The notes: generated by a model from the letters alone, not told the origin. Shown: positions 45,692-56,787, counted from the stretch's first letter. The stretch is 64,000 nt of DNA from Tamlana sp. 2_MG-2023 (GCF_030548465.1 NZ_JAUOSF010000008.1:164485-228484), one strand, 5' to 3'. Program-made: numbers and translations.

Positions 45692-46738
45692 TTAAAATTT
45701 AAATTTAAACACCGTTGTGCTTTGAAAAACATCATCAGCTTTGGTAATAGACCTTGGTGATCCTTCAATATTCGGTCCGTTTGGATAACGATGCGTTTCA
45801 CAACAGAATCCGCGATACTTCCCAAATTTTTGACCATTTTCACGTTGAAGGGCGTCAGATGTATATTTACCTGTATATAATAACATACAAGGCTCTGTGG
45901 TGAATACATCTAAACTTCTTTTCGTTTTAGGATCACTAATTGTAGCGGCATGTTTTAATTCTGAATTGGCGCTATCAATTATGTAGAAATGCTCAAACCC
46001 ATCTTTCATTTCCTCATGAACATCTCCAATTTGTTTTTCTGTTCTTAAATCATCTGCCTGACCTTCAATATTTAAAATTTTTCCTGTGGCCGCACCAGTT
46101 TCATCCGTTTCTAATCGTCGATTTGTATTTACTTTTGCAGTGTGACCTTCAATAGACTCTGAAAAACCAGACAAGTTAAAATACGTATGATTTGTTAAAG
46201 ACAAAGGGGTGTCTTGATCTGGTACAGCACTATAATTAATGTGTAATTCATTTTGATTATCTAAAATGAATTCAACAGAAACTTCAACATTCCCAGGGAA
46301 ACCTTCTTCTAAATCCTCGCTTAAAAGTATCATTCCAATTGCTGAAGCATTTTCAATATCAACATCAAAAGATTTCCATATTTTTTTATCGAAGCCTTTA
46401 ACACCCCCATGTAAATTATTCTCTCCAGCGTTTTTAGCCAATTTAAACAGCTCTCCATTTAAAGGAAACTCAGCATTTTTTATTTGTGAACAATACCGTC
46501 CAACTGTCCCTCCAAAATAAGGGGAGTTATTCACATATTCATCAGAAAAATAACCTTCTAAGGTATTAAAACCACAAGTTACTATTTCTGGATTTCCGTT
46601 GGAATCAGGAATACTAATTGCCGTTATTGTTGCACCATAATTAGTGATTTTCACTTCAAGTCCGTGATCATTTGTAAGTGTAAATAAGTCAATATTTTGA
46701 TTTTCTAACTGGCCAAAATTTGTTTTTGTCGTCTTCAT
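45692..46738 (-). CDS. galM: Aldose 1-epimerase (galactose mutarotase)
   Basis: A 348-residue cytosolic epimerase. Landmarks are GGTVGRYCSQIKNAEF, NNLHGGVKGFDKKIW (substrate His), LSLTNHTYFNLSG (second His), DGFEHFYIID, and GFCCETHRYPNGPN near the C-terminus with the catalytic Glu. It interconverts alpha and beta anomers of galactose, so that beta-galactose released by the GH2 enzymes can enter the Leloir pathway. No signal peptide. It begins 10 bases after the cycloisomerase gene in the ten-gene operon. Confidence 0.9.
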   Translation of the reverse strand: MKTTKTNFGQLENQNIDLFTLTNDHGLEVKITNYGATITAISIPDSNGNPEIVTCGFNTLEGYFSDEYVNNSPYFGGTVGRYCSQIKNAEFPLNGELFKLAKNAGENNLHGGVKGFDKKIWKSFDVDIENASAIGMILLSEDLEEGFPGNVEVSVEFILDNQNELHINYSAVPDQDTPLSLTNHTYFNLSGFSESIEGHTAKVNTNRRLETDETGAATGKILNIEGQADDLRTEKQIGDVHEEMKDGFEHFYIIDSANSELKHAATISDPKTKRSLDVFTTEPCMLLYTGKYTSDALQRENGQKFGKYRGFCCETHRYPNGPNIEGSPRSITKADDVFQSTTVFKFKF

Positions 46739-46747
46739 AACATCTTA

Positions 46748-47842
46748 TTATTTTTGCTCAAACGGACTTAACTTTTCCCAATTAAAAATGACACCTACTC
46801 CTGGATAATCTGGTGCCACAGCTCTATGATTTTCAACTACTAATGGACGCGTTGTATATTGATCTATTGGAAAGCTATGCACTTCTAACCAACCTGAATT
46901 TGGTTGAGCAGACACCAAACTTACGTGTAATTCTTGCATACCATGAGAACATGCAGGGATGCCATGTTTATCGGCTAATCTTGCAGCGGCTAACCATCCC
47001 GTTACACCTCCACAATTTGAAGCATCCGGCTGAATAAAGGACAATTTAGATTGTTCCATCGCGTATTCGAACTCATGTATAGTATGTAAGTTTTCACCCA
47101 TAGCTAAAGGAAAATCTGTAGCATCAACAATTTCTGCATAACCTTTATAATTATCAGGAATGATAGGCTCTTCAAACCAAGTAATATTCTGATCCTTAAA
47201 GCCTTCAATAGCCTTTATCGCTTGCTCAATAGTCATCGAATAATTCGCATCGACCATAAAAGTAATATCTGGGCCAATAAACTCACGAACCGCTTTAATA
47301 CGCTCTAAATCTTCTTCTAAATTTTCACGCCCAATTTTTATTTTAACCGCATTAAATCCGCTTTCCAAATAACCTTTCATATTACTTAAAAGCTTTTCTA
47401 TTGGAAACATTAGATCAATACCTCCGCAGTAGGCTTTACAGGTGTTACCTGCGCCTCCAGCCATTTTCCATAAAGGCTGACCCGCTTTTTTACAACGAAT
47501 ATCCCAAAGTGCAATATCTACAGCAGAAATTGCAAAGGATGCAATACCACCACGACCTACATAATGAATATGCCATTCTAAAAAATCATAAATACCTTCA
47601 ACATCTGCTCCATCCTTCCCAATTAAAACTTCGGTAAAATCATGTTCTACCATCGCTTTTATTGCGAAACCACCTTTTCCGCCAGTATAAGTATACCCCG
47701 TTCCTTCTGTTCCGTCTTCTAAAGTAATGGTAACCGTGACCAACTCAAAATGATAATGATCGCCATGTTTTGCATCAGACATGACCTCTGGTAGAGGCAC
47801 CGTGAATAAACGTGTTTTTATATTTGAAATTTTTGTACTCAT
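46748..47842 (-). CDS. Enolase-superfamily enzyme, probable 3,6-anhydro-L-galactonate cycloisomerase
   Basis: A 364-residue mandelate racemase/muconate lactonising-type enzyme. The K-x-K base pair is Lys167/Lys169 (AVKIKIG), metal ligands are Asp198 (MVDANYS), Glu224 (WFEEPI) and Glu250 (AMGEN), and His300 (SHGMQELH) is the other general base. The size and the K/H arrangement fit the cycloisomerase that opens 3,6-anhydro-L-galactonate to 2-keto-3-deoxy-L-galactonate in agar-degrading Vibrio. It is encoded with the aldehyde dehydrogenase at 49469 that would make its substrate. Galactonate dehydratase is the main alternative. The neighbourhood strongly favours the cycloisomerase. Confidence 0.84.
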   Translation of the reverse strand: MSTKISNIKTRLFTVPLPEVMSDAKHGDHYHFELVTVTITLEDGTEGTGYTYTGGKGGFAIKAMVEHDFTEVLIGKDGADVEGIYDFLEWHIHYVGRGGIASFAISAVDIALWDIRCKKAGQPLWKMAGGAGNTCKAYCGGIDLMFPIEKLLSNMKGYLESGFNAVKIKIGRENLEEDLERIKAVREFIGPDITFMVDANYSMTIEQAIKAIEGFKDQNITWFEEPIIPDNYKGYAEIVDATDFPLAMGENLHTIHEFEYAMEQSKLSFIQPDASNCGGVTGWLAAARLADKHGIPACSHGMQELHVSLVSAQPNSGWLEVHSFPIDQYTTRPLVVENHRAVAPDYPGVGVIFNWEKLSPFEQK

Positions 47843-47880
47843 AATTTAATGTTATAATTTTATTAGATATTAAAATTTTA

Positions 47881-49461
47881 TTATTTCAATTCTAAATCTT
47901 CAATATTGCTATACGCATCACCTCTTTCTTTTTGAAATAGGGTGATCATTTCTTGTAATTTCTTAGGATTTGATGATGCTCTATTCTTTTGTTGACTAGG
48001 ATCTTCATTTAGATTATACAATTGAAAATCTTTCGAAAGCCCTAATTCTATCTGAACATCTTTATTAAACGCAGGCCCCTCATATGGCGGTATCATTAAC
48101 CAATCACCTGCTCTTAAAGCGGTTTTTGTATTGGCTTCAACAATTAAAGTTTCCCTACCTTCTTTACTTTCTCCTAAAAATGTTGCTAGTAAATCTTGAC
48201 TATCGCTTGCCTCGTCTTCAGCTCCTATTAAATCTGCAAATGATGCTAATAAGTCTACTTGACAAACTAATGCATCCGACTCCATTGGTTGAATTCTACC
48301 TTTCCAATAGGTAATAAATGGTACGCGAGTTCCAGCTTCAAACAAACTATACTTTCCGCCACGCAAACCACCTTTTGGATCGTGACTTCCAGTTTTCTCT
48401 GCAGCGTCATCATTGTATCCATCATTTAATACGGGCCCATTATCACTAGAAAAAACCACTAAAGTATTTTCTAACACACCCTCCTCTTTAAGGGTTTTCA
48501 TAAACTCACCAATGACCCAATCGGCCTCTAAAATAACATCTCCACGAGGTCCAAGTCCTGATTTTCCAGCAAAACGTGGGTGTGGTGTTCTTGGTACATG
48601 CGGTTGTTGCAAAGCGTAATACAAAAAGAACGGTTCGTTTTTATGTTGCTTTACATAATTTTGAGCTTCCACTAAAAAATGATCGGCCATATCTTCATCA
48701 TTCCATTTTGCTGCTTCACCACCTTTCATATACCCTATTCTAGGAATACCATTTACAATACTATTATTGTGACCATGATGCCAAGTCATAGTTAAAAGGT
48801 CCGGGTTAGAAATAGCCGTTGGCTCGCCTTCAAAATTCTTTTGATAATTAACTTCAATAGGATCATTAGGATCTAAACCAACCACATTTCCATTTTGAAT
48901 ATATACCGTAGGCACACGATCTTGAGTTGCTGCCATAATGTATGAATAATCAAAACCTACTTCGTTTGGACTAGGTGTAATGTGCTTATTCCAATCTACA
49001 TGACCTTCACCTAATCCTAAATGCCATTTCCCTACAACACCAGTAGCATACCCTTTAGATTTAAATACTTTTGGCAATGTTTGTTGCGTTGTAGAAATTA
49101 ATAATGGTGCCGTACCAGGTAAAATTCTTGCATCTTTGTTTCTCCATGGATAAACTCCTGTTAAAATAGCATATCTACTAGGTGTACAGGTTGCTGAAGT
49201 CGCATAGCCATTTGTAAAGCGTACTCCTTCATGAGCTAACGCATCAATATTTGGTGTTTGAAATGCAGTTGCACCATAAGAACTTAAATCACCATAACCT
49301 AAATCGTCCAAATAAATAACAACTACATTTGGTTTTTCCTGCTCCTTTTCCATTTCAATAGAATTTTCAGCGGTATTCTTTTCATTTTTACAATGAAACA
49401 ATAGCACACTAAATAATACTAAAACGTAAGGATATACTATTTTAACTTTGAGTTTAATCAT
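47881..49461 (-). CDS. Family S1 sulfatase, lipoprotein
   Basis: A 526-residue lipoprotein (LLFHC, Cys24) of the type I formylglycine sulfatases. The maturation motif is C-T-P-S-R with Cys92, to be converted to formylglycine by an activating enzyme not seen in this window. Metal-site residues lie in VIYLDDLGYGDLS and FSSDNGP; GKWHLG and PHVPRTPHPRF are further active-site stretches. It removes sulfate esters from the red-algal galactan, for example 6-sulfate on L-galactose of porphyran, in the periplasm or at the surface. The subfamily cannot be decided by eye. It lies 38 bases after... the next gene in the operon is the cycloisomerase. Confidence 0.87.
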   Translation of the reverse strand: MIKLKVKIVYPYVLVLFSVLLFHCKNEKNTAENSIEMEKEQEKPNVVVIYLDDLGYGDLSSYGATAFQTPNIDALAHEGVRFTNGYATSATCTPSRYAILTGVYPWRNKDARILPGTAPLLISTTQQTLPKVFKSKGYATGVVGKWHLGLGEGHVDWNKHITPSPNEVGFDYSYIMAATQDRVPTVYIQNGNVVGLDPNDPIEVNYQKNFEGEPTAISNPDLLTMTWHHGHNNSIVNGIPRIGYMKGGEAAKWNDEDMADHFLVEAQNYVKQHKNEPFFLYYALQQPHVPRTPHPRFAGKSGLGPRGDVILEADWVIGEFMKTLKEEGVLENTLVVFSSDNGPVLNDGYNDDAAEKTGSHDPKGGLRGGKYSLFEAGTRVPFITYWKGRIQPMESDALVCQVDLLASFADLIGAEDEASDSQDLLATFLGESKEGRETLIVEANTKTALRAGDWLMIPPYEGPAFNKDVQIELGLSKDFQLYNLNEDPSQQKNRASSNPKKLQEMITLFQKERGDAYSNIEDLELK

Positions 49462-49468
49462 TAGATAA

Positions 49469-50923
49469 TTAAGCTTTATGTTTAATATAGAAAGTTTTCT
49501 TTTCTAAGTATTGCTCAAATCCATACTTTCCATCTTCACCTCCAGAACCAGATAGTTTGTAACCATTATGGAAACCTTGGTGTTGCTCTCCATGACCTCT
49601 ATTCACATAAATTTCTCCGTATTCCAGTTCATCATTACATTTCATAATGGTATTCATATCATTGGTAAAAACCATAGCAGCTAAACCATACTCACAGTCG
49701 TTTGCAAAACCAATAACTTCTTCGAAAGACGTAAATTTCAATACAGGTAAAATTGGCCCGAAAGATTCTTCATGAACAATGGTCATATCTTGCGTTACGT
49801 TAGTTAAAACTGTTGGCTCAAACCAGAACCCTTTTTCAAATTGAGCACCTTCAGGACGTTTCCCTCCAGTGGCTACTGTAGCTCCTTCCTTAATAGAAAC
49901 CGCAACTAAATGCTCCATATGTTTTAACTCTGAACCGTTTACTTTCGGTCCCATATCTGTCTCATCAAGCATAGGATCTCCTACTTTTAAGGCTTTAACT
50001 TTAGCTATGAATTTATCCATAAACACATCGTAAATTCCTTCATGCACATACATACGCTCGTTGCACGTACATACTTGTCCGCAATTATCAAAACGTGAGT
50101 TTAACGCAGCATCAACAGCGGCATCAATATCAGCGTCTTCAAAAACAATAAATGGTGCTTTTCCTCCTAATTCTAATTGTACATGCGTTAAGTTATTTGC
50201 TGCTAATCGTGCTATTTGCTGACCAACAGGTGTAGAACCTGTCATGGTAACCATCTTTGTAATTGGGTTTTCAACAAGAGCATTCCCCATTACACGACCA
50301 GGCCCTGTTAGGATATTAATAACACCTGCAGGAATCCCTACTTTATTAGCCATGTTTCCTAACTCTAAAGTAGCCAATGGTGTTTCAGAAGTTGGTTTAA
50401 TTACAATCGTATTTCCTGCAATTAAAGCTGGGCCTAATTTACGACCTGCTAAAGCAAACGGGAAATTCCAAGCGGTAATTGCCACAACAACACCTCTAGG
50501 TACTTTTTGAATCCAAATCTGTTCATTAGCATTATCAGAAGGAATGATATCTCCTTCAATTCTACGAGCACCTTCACAAGCATATTCTATAAAAGAAGCT
50601 GTAACAGCTACTTCCATTTTTGCTACTTTTAATAACTTCCCTTGTTCTTTAACTAATAATTGAGCTAAATAATCTGAATTTGCTTTGATCTCAGCTGCCA
50701 ATTTATATAATAACTCAGCACGTTGACGCGCTGGTAATTTCTTCCATTCTTTTTGAGCTTTATCGGCAGCTTCTAAAGCTTCGTTAGCTTCTTCAGCTGT
50801 TCCGTTTTGTACACGTGCTACAACTTCTTCTGTAGACGGACTTACGATATCAATGGTTTCTCCCGAAGTTGATGTTCTCCATTCACCATTTATAAATAAC
50901 TGATAATCTTTTATTTCTGCCAT
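49469..50923 (-). CDS. Aldehyde dehydrogenase, probable 3,6-anhydro-L-galactose dehydrogenase
   Basis: A 484-residue NAD(P)-dependent aldehyde dehydrogenase. The catalytic Cys285 is in NCGQVCTCNE, Glu251 in LELGGKAPF, and the coenzyme motif is MTGSTPVG. In agar catabolism such an enzyme oxidises 3,6-anhydro-L-galactose to 3,6-anhydro-L-galactonate, the substrate of the cycloisomerase encoded two genes further on at 46748. It lies between two sulfatase genes with 7- and 11-base gaps. Lactaldehyde dehydrogenase activity is a possible side function of this subfamily. Cytosolic. Confidence 0.84.
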   Translation of the reverse strand: MAEIKDYQLFINGEWRTSTSGETIDIVSPSTEEVVARVQNGTAEEANEALEAADKAQKEWKKLPARQRAELLYKLAAEIKANSDYLAQLLVKEQGKLLKVAKMEVAVTASFIEYACEGARRIEGDIIPSDNANEQIWIQKVPRGVVVAITAWNFPFALAGRKLGPALIAGNTIVIKPTSETPLATLELGNMANKVGIPAGVINILTGPGRVMGNALVENPITKMVTMTGSTPVGQQIARLAANNLTHVQLELGGKAPFIVFEDADIDAAVDAALNSRFDNCGQVCTCNERMYVHEGIYDVFMDKFIAKVKALKVGDPMLDETDMGPKVNGSELKHMEHLVAVSIKEGATVATGGKRPEGAQFEKGFWFEPTVLTNVTQDMTIVHEESFGPILPVLKFTSFEEVIGFANDCEYGLAAMVFTNDMNTIMKCNDELEYGEIYVNRGHGEQHQGFHNGYKLSGSGGEDGKYGFEQYLEKKTFYIKHKA

Positions 50924-50934
50924 AATAATTAATT

Positions 50935-52335
50935 TTAATTCGTTGTATTTCTATATCTATCTAATCGCTCTATAGCTTTTCCTTCATAAAGGTGTTTAAG
51001 CATCCAGCGTGGGCGTTCTAAAGAGACTTCCCATTCAAAAAAGCGTTTGTATAATTCGTTTACTAATGTAGGATTGGCACTTGCTATGTTGTTCACTTCA
51101 GCTTCATCTTCAGCTAAATTGTATAACTCTGCCGGTCTATCAGGATACCGAATTAATTTCCAATCTTTATAACGTATTGCACCACGTACTTCTTTTTTCC
51201 AAAACAAAGTTTCGTGTGGTCTTGCTTTATTTTCTCCGCTAATAAATGGCAGCAAGTTTACTCCATCTAAATCGGTCATATTTTTTTCGTCACCACCAGC
51301 TATTTGGTAGAACGTTGGTAATAAATCTAATGTACTAATTGGATTAGTATACAGCGTGTTTTTCTTTACTTGTTCCGGTAAGGACATTAAAAATGGAACA
51401 CGAATACCGCCTTCAAGATGATTTGCTTTTGTGCCTCCTAAAGGTTTATTTGACGATGCATTGGTGTCCGTTGGACCGCCATTATCGTTGGTAAAAACAA
51501 TAAGCGTGTTTTCTCTTAAACCCAGTTCATCCAATTTATCTAAGACTTTTCCACAGGCACGGTCTAGACCTAGCGCCATAGCCGCCAAGGTTTTTCTTTT
51601 CCCTTCTAGATTTGGAAATTGTTTTAAATCGTCTCGACGTGCCTCCATAGGCGTATGTACTGCGTTAAAGGATAGGTACACAAAAAAGGGTTGACTTTTA
51701 TTTTCTTCAATAAAATCGATAGTGGCATCTGCCAAAGCATCTGTTAAATATAATTTTGATTCTACGTATTTGCCAAAACCGTGCTCCATGCGATCTTCTT
51801 TTCGGTTATTGGTGTTATTTTCATCAAATTCATAATAACTTCTAGCACCACCTCTAAAACCATAAAAAGTATCAAAACCACGTTTGGTTGGGTGAAATTT
51901 ATCTGCATTTCCCATGTGCCATTTCCCGAATACAGCAGTTTTATAACCTTGTTCTTTTAAATATTCGGACATTAGTTTCTGATCAAGAGGTAGCCCCATA
52001 TCGTCTCCAGTGGTACCAGAAGCACTCATATAACCAGGGACATTATTTTCCTCATAACCAAAACGTTGTTGATATTTTCCTGTTAAAATACCTGCACGAG
52101 AAGGCCCGCATACTGCTGCCGACACATATGCTTGAGTAAAGCGAATACTCTGTGAAGCTAATTTATCTAATTGCGGAGTTTTAAACGCTTTACTGCCTTG
52201 AAACCCAAAATCGGCATAACCAGCATCATCAGCCAAAATAAATACAATATTAGGTTGCTTTTGAGCATAAACCTTATGGTATACACTCAAAAGCATAAAA
52301 CACATTACAAGTATCGATACTTTTATGTTATTCAT
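50935..52335 (-). CDS. Family S1 sulfatase, exported
   Basis: A 466-residue sulfatase with a cleavable signal peptide (1-24, ending VYAQ). The formylglycine motif is C-G-P-S-R with Cys76, then [13 protein letters not shown]. Metal-site stretches are [13 protein letters not shown] and [10 protein letters not shown], and GKWHMG is also present. The [17 protein letters not shown] form is common in the S1_19-like group of marine sulfatases active on algal galactans, but the subfamily is a guess. It differs from the lipoprotein sulfatase at 47881, so the operon can remove sulfate at two positions or from two sugars. Periplasmic. Confidence 0.86.
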   Translation of the reverse strand: MNNIKVSILVMCFMLLSVYHKVYAQKQPNIVFILADDAGYADFGFQGSKAFKTPQLDKLASQSIRFTQAYVSAAVCGPSRAGILTGKYQQRFGYEENNVPGYMSASGTTGDDMGLPLDQKLMSEYLKEQGYKTAVFGKWHMGNADKFHPTKRGFDTFYGFRGGARSYYEFDENNTNNRKEDRMEHGFGKYVESKLYLTDALADATIDFIEENKSQPFFVYLSFNAVHTPMEARRDDLKQFPNLEGKRKTLAAMALGLDRACGKVLDKLDELGLRENTLIVFTNDNGGPTDTNASSNKPLGGTKANHLEGGIRVPFLMSLPEQVKKNTLYTNPISTLDLLPTFYQIAGGDEKNMTDLDGVNLLPFISGENKARPHETLFWKKEVRGAIRYKDWKLIRYPDRPAELYNLAEDEAEVNNIASANPTLVNELYKRFFEWEVSLERPRWMLKHLYEGKAIERLDRYRNTTN

Positions 52336-52368
52336 TTTTTAACCTAAATTATAATTATTGATTCTGAA

Positions 52369-53139
52369 TTATCTTCCCATCCAGCCACCGTCTACTAAAA
52401 CGATAGAACCGTGCATATAAGCAGCCGCTTCTGAAGCAAGGAATACTGTTGGTCCAGCAAAATCTTTTGCCTCACCCCAACGTCCTGCTGGAATACGTGA
52501 TAAAATAGACTCTGATCTTACTGCATCATTTCTTAATGCTTCTGTATTATCTGTTGCAATATACCCTGGAGCAATAGCATTTACATTAACACCTTTACCA
52601 GCCCATTCGTTAGCAAAAGCCATTGTTAATTGACCTATAGCTCCTTTACTTGCTGCATATCCTGGTACAGTTATACCTCCTTGAAAAGTTAATAATGAGG
52701 CCGTGAAAATCACTTTTCCAGATCCCCTTGCCACCATATCTCTTCCAAACTCACGCGTTAAGATAAACTGTGCATTTTGATTGACTTCAATCACCTTATC
52801 CCACATTTCATCTGGGTGTTCAGCTGCAGGAGTTCTTAAAATTGTTCCTGCATTGTTTACTAAAATATCAATTTGTGGATGATCATTCTTAACAGCTTCA
52901 ATAAAAGCGTATAATGATTTTCTATCTGAAAAATCACATTGGTATGCACTAAAGTTTTTACCTACAGCCTGCACCTCTTTTTCAACTTGGCTTCCGCTCA
53001 ATTCTAAAGAAGCCGAAACACCAATAATGTTCGCTCCTGCTTCAGCCAGACCAATAGCCATAGCTTTACCAATTCCTCTTTTACAACCTGTTACTAAAGC
53101 TGTTTTTCCTTCTAAACTGAATGTATTTAAAATACTCAT
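52369..53139 (-). CDS. SDR dehydrogenase, KduD-like (2,5-diketo-3-deoxy-sugar acid reductase step)
   Basis: A 256-residue short-chain dehydrogenase. The coenzyme motif is TGCKRGIGKAM (17-27), NNAG at 95-98, Ser148, and the catalytic pair Tyr161/Lys165 (GYAASKGA). The N-terminus LNTFSLEGKTALVTG is typical of KduD/2-deoxy-gluconate dehydrogenases. In the L-anhydrogalactose route, 2-keto-3-deoxy-L-galactonate is oxidised at C5 and reduced to 2-keto-3-deoxy-D-gluconate; this enzyme fits the reduction, and the zinc dehydrogenase at 53160 the oxidation. The order of the two roles is inferred. Cytosolic. Confidence 0.83.
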   Translation of the reverse strand: MSILNTFSLEGKTALVTGCKRGIGKAMAIGLAEAGANIIGVSASLELSGSQVEKEVQAVGKNFSAYQCDFSDRKSLYAFIEAVKNDHPQIDILVNNAGTILRTPAAEHPDEMWDKVIEVNQNAQFILTREFGRDMVARGSGKVIFTASLLTFQGGITVPGYAASKGAIGQLTMAFANEWAGKGVNVNAIAPGYIATDNTEALRNDAVRSESILSRIPAGRWGEAKDFAGPTVFLASEAAAYMHGSIVLVDGGWMGR

Positions 53140-53159
53140 AATAATTTATTTTTAGAATT

Positions 53160-54176
53160 TTATAATTGACAATCCATTAATACTTTTAATCCGTCAGGGT
53201 TGTTATCGATATTTTCAAAAACTTGCTGAATATTACTTAATGGCTGTACATCTGTAATCATATCTTCAAAAGGCAATTCGTTTGCAGTAATCAATTCAAT
53301 CGACTTTTCGTAATCTTCTTTTTCGTAAACTCGGGCTCCTATTAACGATAATTCTTTCCAGAAAAATTTAAATAAATCAACCTCTTTTTTAACACCATGA
53401 ATAGCCACCATAACAATGCGCCCTCTAATTCCAGCAACCTCACACATAATATCTAAAGCTGGCTGTACTCCTGCAACCTCAAACACTACATCGGCTCTAC
53501 GATTGTCCGTTTTACCTTTTACATACTCGACTAAATCTACATCAATTGGGCTAACAGCGTCAAAGCCTAAGGCTTTTGCCTTCTCAATACGTTTAGGGTT
53601 AACTTCAGAAATAATAACCTGAGCTCCAACTTCTTTGGCAACCATTGCTACTAATAAGCCAATTGGTCCTCCTCCCAATACGACAGCGGTTTCACCTTTT
53701 TTCAATTCACTTCTACGCACATCATGAGTTGCAACTGATAGCGGCTCAATTAATGCAGCCAACTTTAAGTCGGTTGTTTCTTTTAATTTATGAAGAGTAA
53801 ATGTTGGTACATTCCAATATTGTTGCATCGCACCTTCACTATCAATACCAATAAATTTTAATTCTTCACAAATATGATTAAATCCTTTATCTGAAGCTTT
53901 TACTTTTCTATCATCCAATGGACGCACGACTACTTTATCACCTACAGCATAATCCGTTACATCTGCTCCAACAGCATCAATAACACCAGACATTTCGTGT
54001 CCGATTGTTACAGGAATGTTTACTCTTTTATCCATCATTCCATGATATATATGAACATCTGTACCACAAACACCTACATAAGCCACTTTAATTCTCACTT
54101 CGCCAGCAGCTGGCTCTACAATTTGTTTTTCAATTACAGTGAAGGTTTTATTCCCTTCATAATGTGTTGCTTTCAT
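53160..54176 (-). CDS. Zinc-type medium-chain dehydrogenase, probable 2-keto-3-deoxy-L-galactonate 5-dehydrogenase
   Basis: A 338-residue dehydrogenase of the sorbitol/threonine dehydrogenase type. Catalytic zinc residues are Cys37 (GVCGTDVHIYHG), His60 and Glu61 (GHEMSG), and the Rossmann motif is VLGGGPIGLLVAMVAKEVGA. The four-Cys structural zinc lobe is absent; that region reads VRPLDDRKVKASDKGF. With the SDR at 52369 it can epimerise C5 of the keto-deoxy acid by oxidation and reduction. It starts 13 bases after the GH2 stop in the ten-gene operon. The substrate assignment comes from the known agar pathway and context. Confidence 0.8.
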   Translation of the reverse strand: MKATHYEGNKTFTVIEKQIVEPAAGEVRIKVAYVGVCGTDVHIYHGMMDKRVNIPVTIGHEMSGVIDAVGADVTDYAVGDKVVVRPLDDRKVKASDKGFNHICEELKFIGIDSEGAMQQYWNVPTFTLHKLKETTDLKLAALIEPLSVATHDVRRSELKKGETAVVLGGGPIGLLVAMVAKEVGAQVIISEVNPKRIEKAKALGFDAVSPIDVDLVEYVKGKTDNRRADVVFEVAGVQPALDIMCEVAGIRGRIVMVAIHGVKKEVDLFKFFWKELSLIGARVYEKEDYEKSIELITANELPFEDMITDVQPLSNIQQVFENIDNNPDGLKVLMDCQL

Positions 54177-54189
54177 ACCTTTTATTTTT

Positions 54190-56727
54190 TTAATTGCTTT
54201 TTATTGAAATCAATTCCGTTTTCAAGCCTTTTCCTTTTGCTTTAAGTTTTATCGTTCCACGATCTCCTGTTGCTTGAAGAATCACTAATGTTTTACCGTT
54301 ATGTGTGGTATTTACATTGGACTGAAAAGGTTGAACACTTTTTTTCCATCCATTATCCACACCTAATAATTTTGCTGGACCAGTTACTTCAAACGTAATC
54401 TCACGGTCATCAGTTACCACCGGATTTCCTTTTTTGTCTTTTAATTGCACAACAATGTTTGAAACGTCGTAATGATCTGCATCAAGAGTAAGGTTATCAG
54501 CTATTAATTGAATTTCAGAAGATTGTGTAGCTGTGATAAGTTTAGATTCTGTTTGAACTCCTCCCTTTACCCCCTTCGCCACTAAGGTTCCAGAAGCAAA
54601 AGGCACACCCCATTTATATATATGATCTTGAAAATCTTTTATGTATTTTTTTCCTAAAGGTTTATTATTTAAAAACAATTCAATCTCATCACAATTGGAA
54701 TAAATTTCAACAGCAATCATTTCATTTTCTTTATAATTCCAATGCTCATTAACATCCTGCCATTCCCAAAGAGCTTGTTCCCACTTTTTAGGATTTTTGG
54801 CTACAATTTCACCATTATCATTAATTTTATTAAGTGATTTCTCAATGTTTTGAGTAGCAATATGAAGCATTGGTTTTTCAGTCCAAAGAGACTGCATCAT
54901 ATAATATGATCCTTTTTTAAAGCCTGCAGTGGTTAACAAACCAGAAGGTTGTACACGCATAGGCCAAGGCGCTCTAATTTCACCCATATAATCAACACCG
55001 GTCCAAAGGAAAGTTCCTGAAATGAATGGACGCTCCATAATAGATTTCCACTCATGATATTGAGCTAGGTTTTCAGTTCCCATAATTGGTTTATCAGGAT
55101 AATTTTCATGGCCGTAATCATATAGTACACGACGATAACTATAGCCTACAACATCTAAAGCATCTGCATAACCAGATAAATGACTTACAGAAGGTAAAAT
55201 CATGTTTGCCGTCACCGGACGTGTCGTATCTAAAGCTTTAGTCCATTTTGATAATTTTGCTGCAGTTTCGCCTATATCATACTTGCCCTTTGGTAGTGTT
55301 TTTAATTGTTCCTTAATTTTGTCAATTGAATATGGTGGTGCTGACCAAAAGTAATTTCCATCCCAATTCATGTTTCCAAAAAAACCAGTCGCATCGGCAT
55401 TTCTTGGATATGTCCACTCAATTTCATTACCAATACTCCATTGAAAAATTGAAGCATGGTTACGATGACTTAACATCACATTTGTTAAATCTTTTTGAGC
55501 CCATTCCTGGAAGTGTTCTTGATAGCCTCTTGTAACGTAATCAACACTCTTTTCATTTGTATTTAAACGCTTATCCTTTGGGTTATCCCATTCATCAAAA
55601 AACTCATCTTGAACAAGGAATCCCATTTCATCACATAAGTCCAGGAATTCCACAGAGCCAGGGTTGTGAGAAATTCTAACAGCATTCACCCCTCCCTCTT
55701 TTAAGATTTTAAGTCGTCTTTCCCAAACGCCTTTAGGTACAGCCGATCCGACTAAGCCACCATCATGATGCAAACAAACCCCTTTTATTTTCATGTTTTT
55801 ACCATTTAAATAAAAACCTGTTTTCGCATCGAATTTGAAAGATCTAATTCCAAGTTTACTACTGGTCTGATCTATAATTTTATTTTCCTGAATAACTGAA
55901 TGGACAACGGTATATAAATAAGGCGTATCAACGCTCCATAGTTTCGGGTTGCTAACTTTTAAGTTTTCTGAAATTTCTTTAGATAATCCTCCATTCACTT
56001 TCAAACTAGATAAACTTTCAGCTACCAACTTTCCAGATTCATTGAATATTTGTGTCTTTAAATCAGCAGTTTTGACATCTACAAAATCATTTTCAATTTT
56101 AACAACACAATTAACAGTTGCCTGAGCATCTGTAATCTCTGGTGTTGTCACAAAAGTTCCCCATATAGGTATGTGTAGTTTATTTGTGGTAATTAAAGAA
56201 ACATTTCTATAAATCCCCGCACCAGTATACCAACGACTATCTGCAAACCTACTGTGATCAACCTTAACGAAAATCTCATTCGTACCACTTTCTGTATTTA
56301 AATATGGTGTGATATCATAATAAAACGGAGAATACCCATAAGGATGAAACCCTAATTTATGACCATTTATATAAGTTTCAGAATTATTATAAACTCCATC
56401 AAAAAGAATATAAGTTTTGTTGCTTGTAAGAGGAATAAGTTCAAACGTTTTCTTATAATAGCCGTAACCTGCACTTGGTAAAAAACCAGTTGCTTTAGCA
56501 TCGTCTCCTAAAGACTCATCAAAACCATGTTCAACAACCCAGTCGTGCGGCAGATTAACTTTTTTATAACTTGATGTCTTTATATCTTTTTCATCTACAT
56601 CTTTATCACTTAAATAAAAATTCCAATCCAAATTAAAATCTAATTCTCTTTCTATTTTCTCAATGTTTTGAGAATAACATAAAATTTGAGCAGATAAAAT
56701 AAAAACAACACAGAATATATTCTTCAT
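54190..56727 (-). CDS. GH2 beta-galactosidase-type exo-enzyme (845 aa), first gene of the ten-gene operon
   Basis: Signal peptide (1-20), sugar-binding domain (about 25-185), Ig-like domain (190-300), TIM barrel (300-610) and C-terminal beta domains with an Ig-like stretch around 735-820. Acid/base Glu435 is in [10 protein letters not shown] and nucleophile Glu552 in IMGTENLAQ. It acts from the non-reducing end on agar or porphyran oligosaccharides, in step with the GH117 encoded at the other end of the operon. It is the promoter-proximal gene; the operator at 56788-56806 is 61 bases before its start. It is related to the GH2 at 20942. Confidence 0.85.
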   Translation of the reverse strand: MKNIFCVVFILSAQILCYSQNIEKIERELDFNLDWNFYLSDKDVDEKDIKTSSYKKVNLPHDWVVEHGFDESLGDDAKATGFLPSAGYGYYKKTFELIPLTSNKTYILFDGVYNNSETYINGHKLGFHPYGYSPFYYDITPYLNTESGTNEIFVKVDHSRFADSRWYTGAGIYRNVSLITTNKLHIPIWGTFVTTPEITDAQATVNCVVKIENDFVDVKTADLKTQIFNESGKLVAESLSSLKVNGGLSKEISENLKVSNPKLWSVDTPYLYTVVHSVIQENKIIDQTSSKLGIRSFKFDAKTGFYLNGKNMKIKGVCLHHDGGLVGSAVPKGVWERRLKILKEGGVNAVRISHNPGSVEFLDLCDEMGFLVQDEFFDEWDNPKDKRLNTNEKSVDYVTRGYQEHFQEWAQKDLTNVMLSHRNHASIFQWSIGNEIEWTYPRNADATGFFGNMNWDGNYFWSAPPYSIDKIKEQLKTLPKGKYDIGETAAKLSKWTKALDTTRPVTANMILPSVSHLSGYADALDVVGYSYRRVLYDYGHENYPDKPIMGTENLAQYHEWKSIMERPFISGTFLWTGVDYMGEIRAPWPMRVQPSGLLTTAGFKKGSYYMMQSLWTEKPMLHIATQNIEKSLNKINDNGEIVAKNPKKWEQALWEWQDVNEHWNYKENEMIAVEIYSNCDEIELFLNNKPLGKKYIKDFQDHIYKWGVPFASGTLVAKGVKGGVQTESKLITATQSSEIQLIADNLTLDADHYDVSNIVVQLKDKKGNPVVTDDREITFEVTGPAKLLGVDNGWKKSVQPFQSNVNTTHNGKTLVILQATGDRGTIKLKAKGKGLKTELISIKSN

Positions 56728-56787
56728 TTTTAATAATTTATTAGATTACAAATTTGAATGATTATAGTTTAAAATCAACCAAAAAAC

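Noticed and set aside
43391..56727. KDG kinase and KDPG aldolase, expected to complete the pathway
   Set aside because: No gene of either family is present in the operon or window; these steps must be encoded elsewhere.
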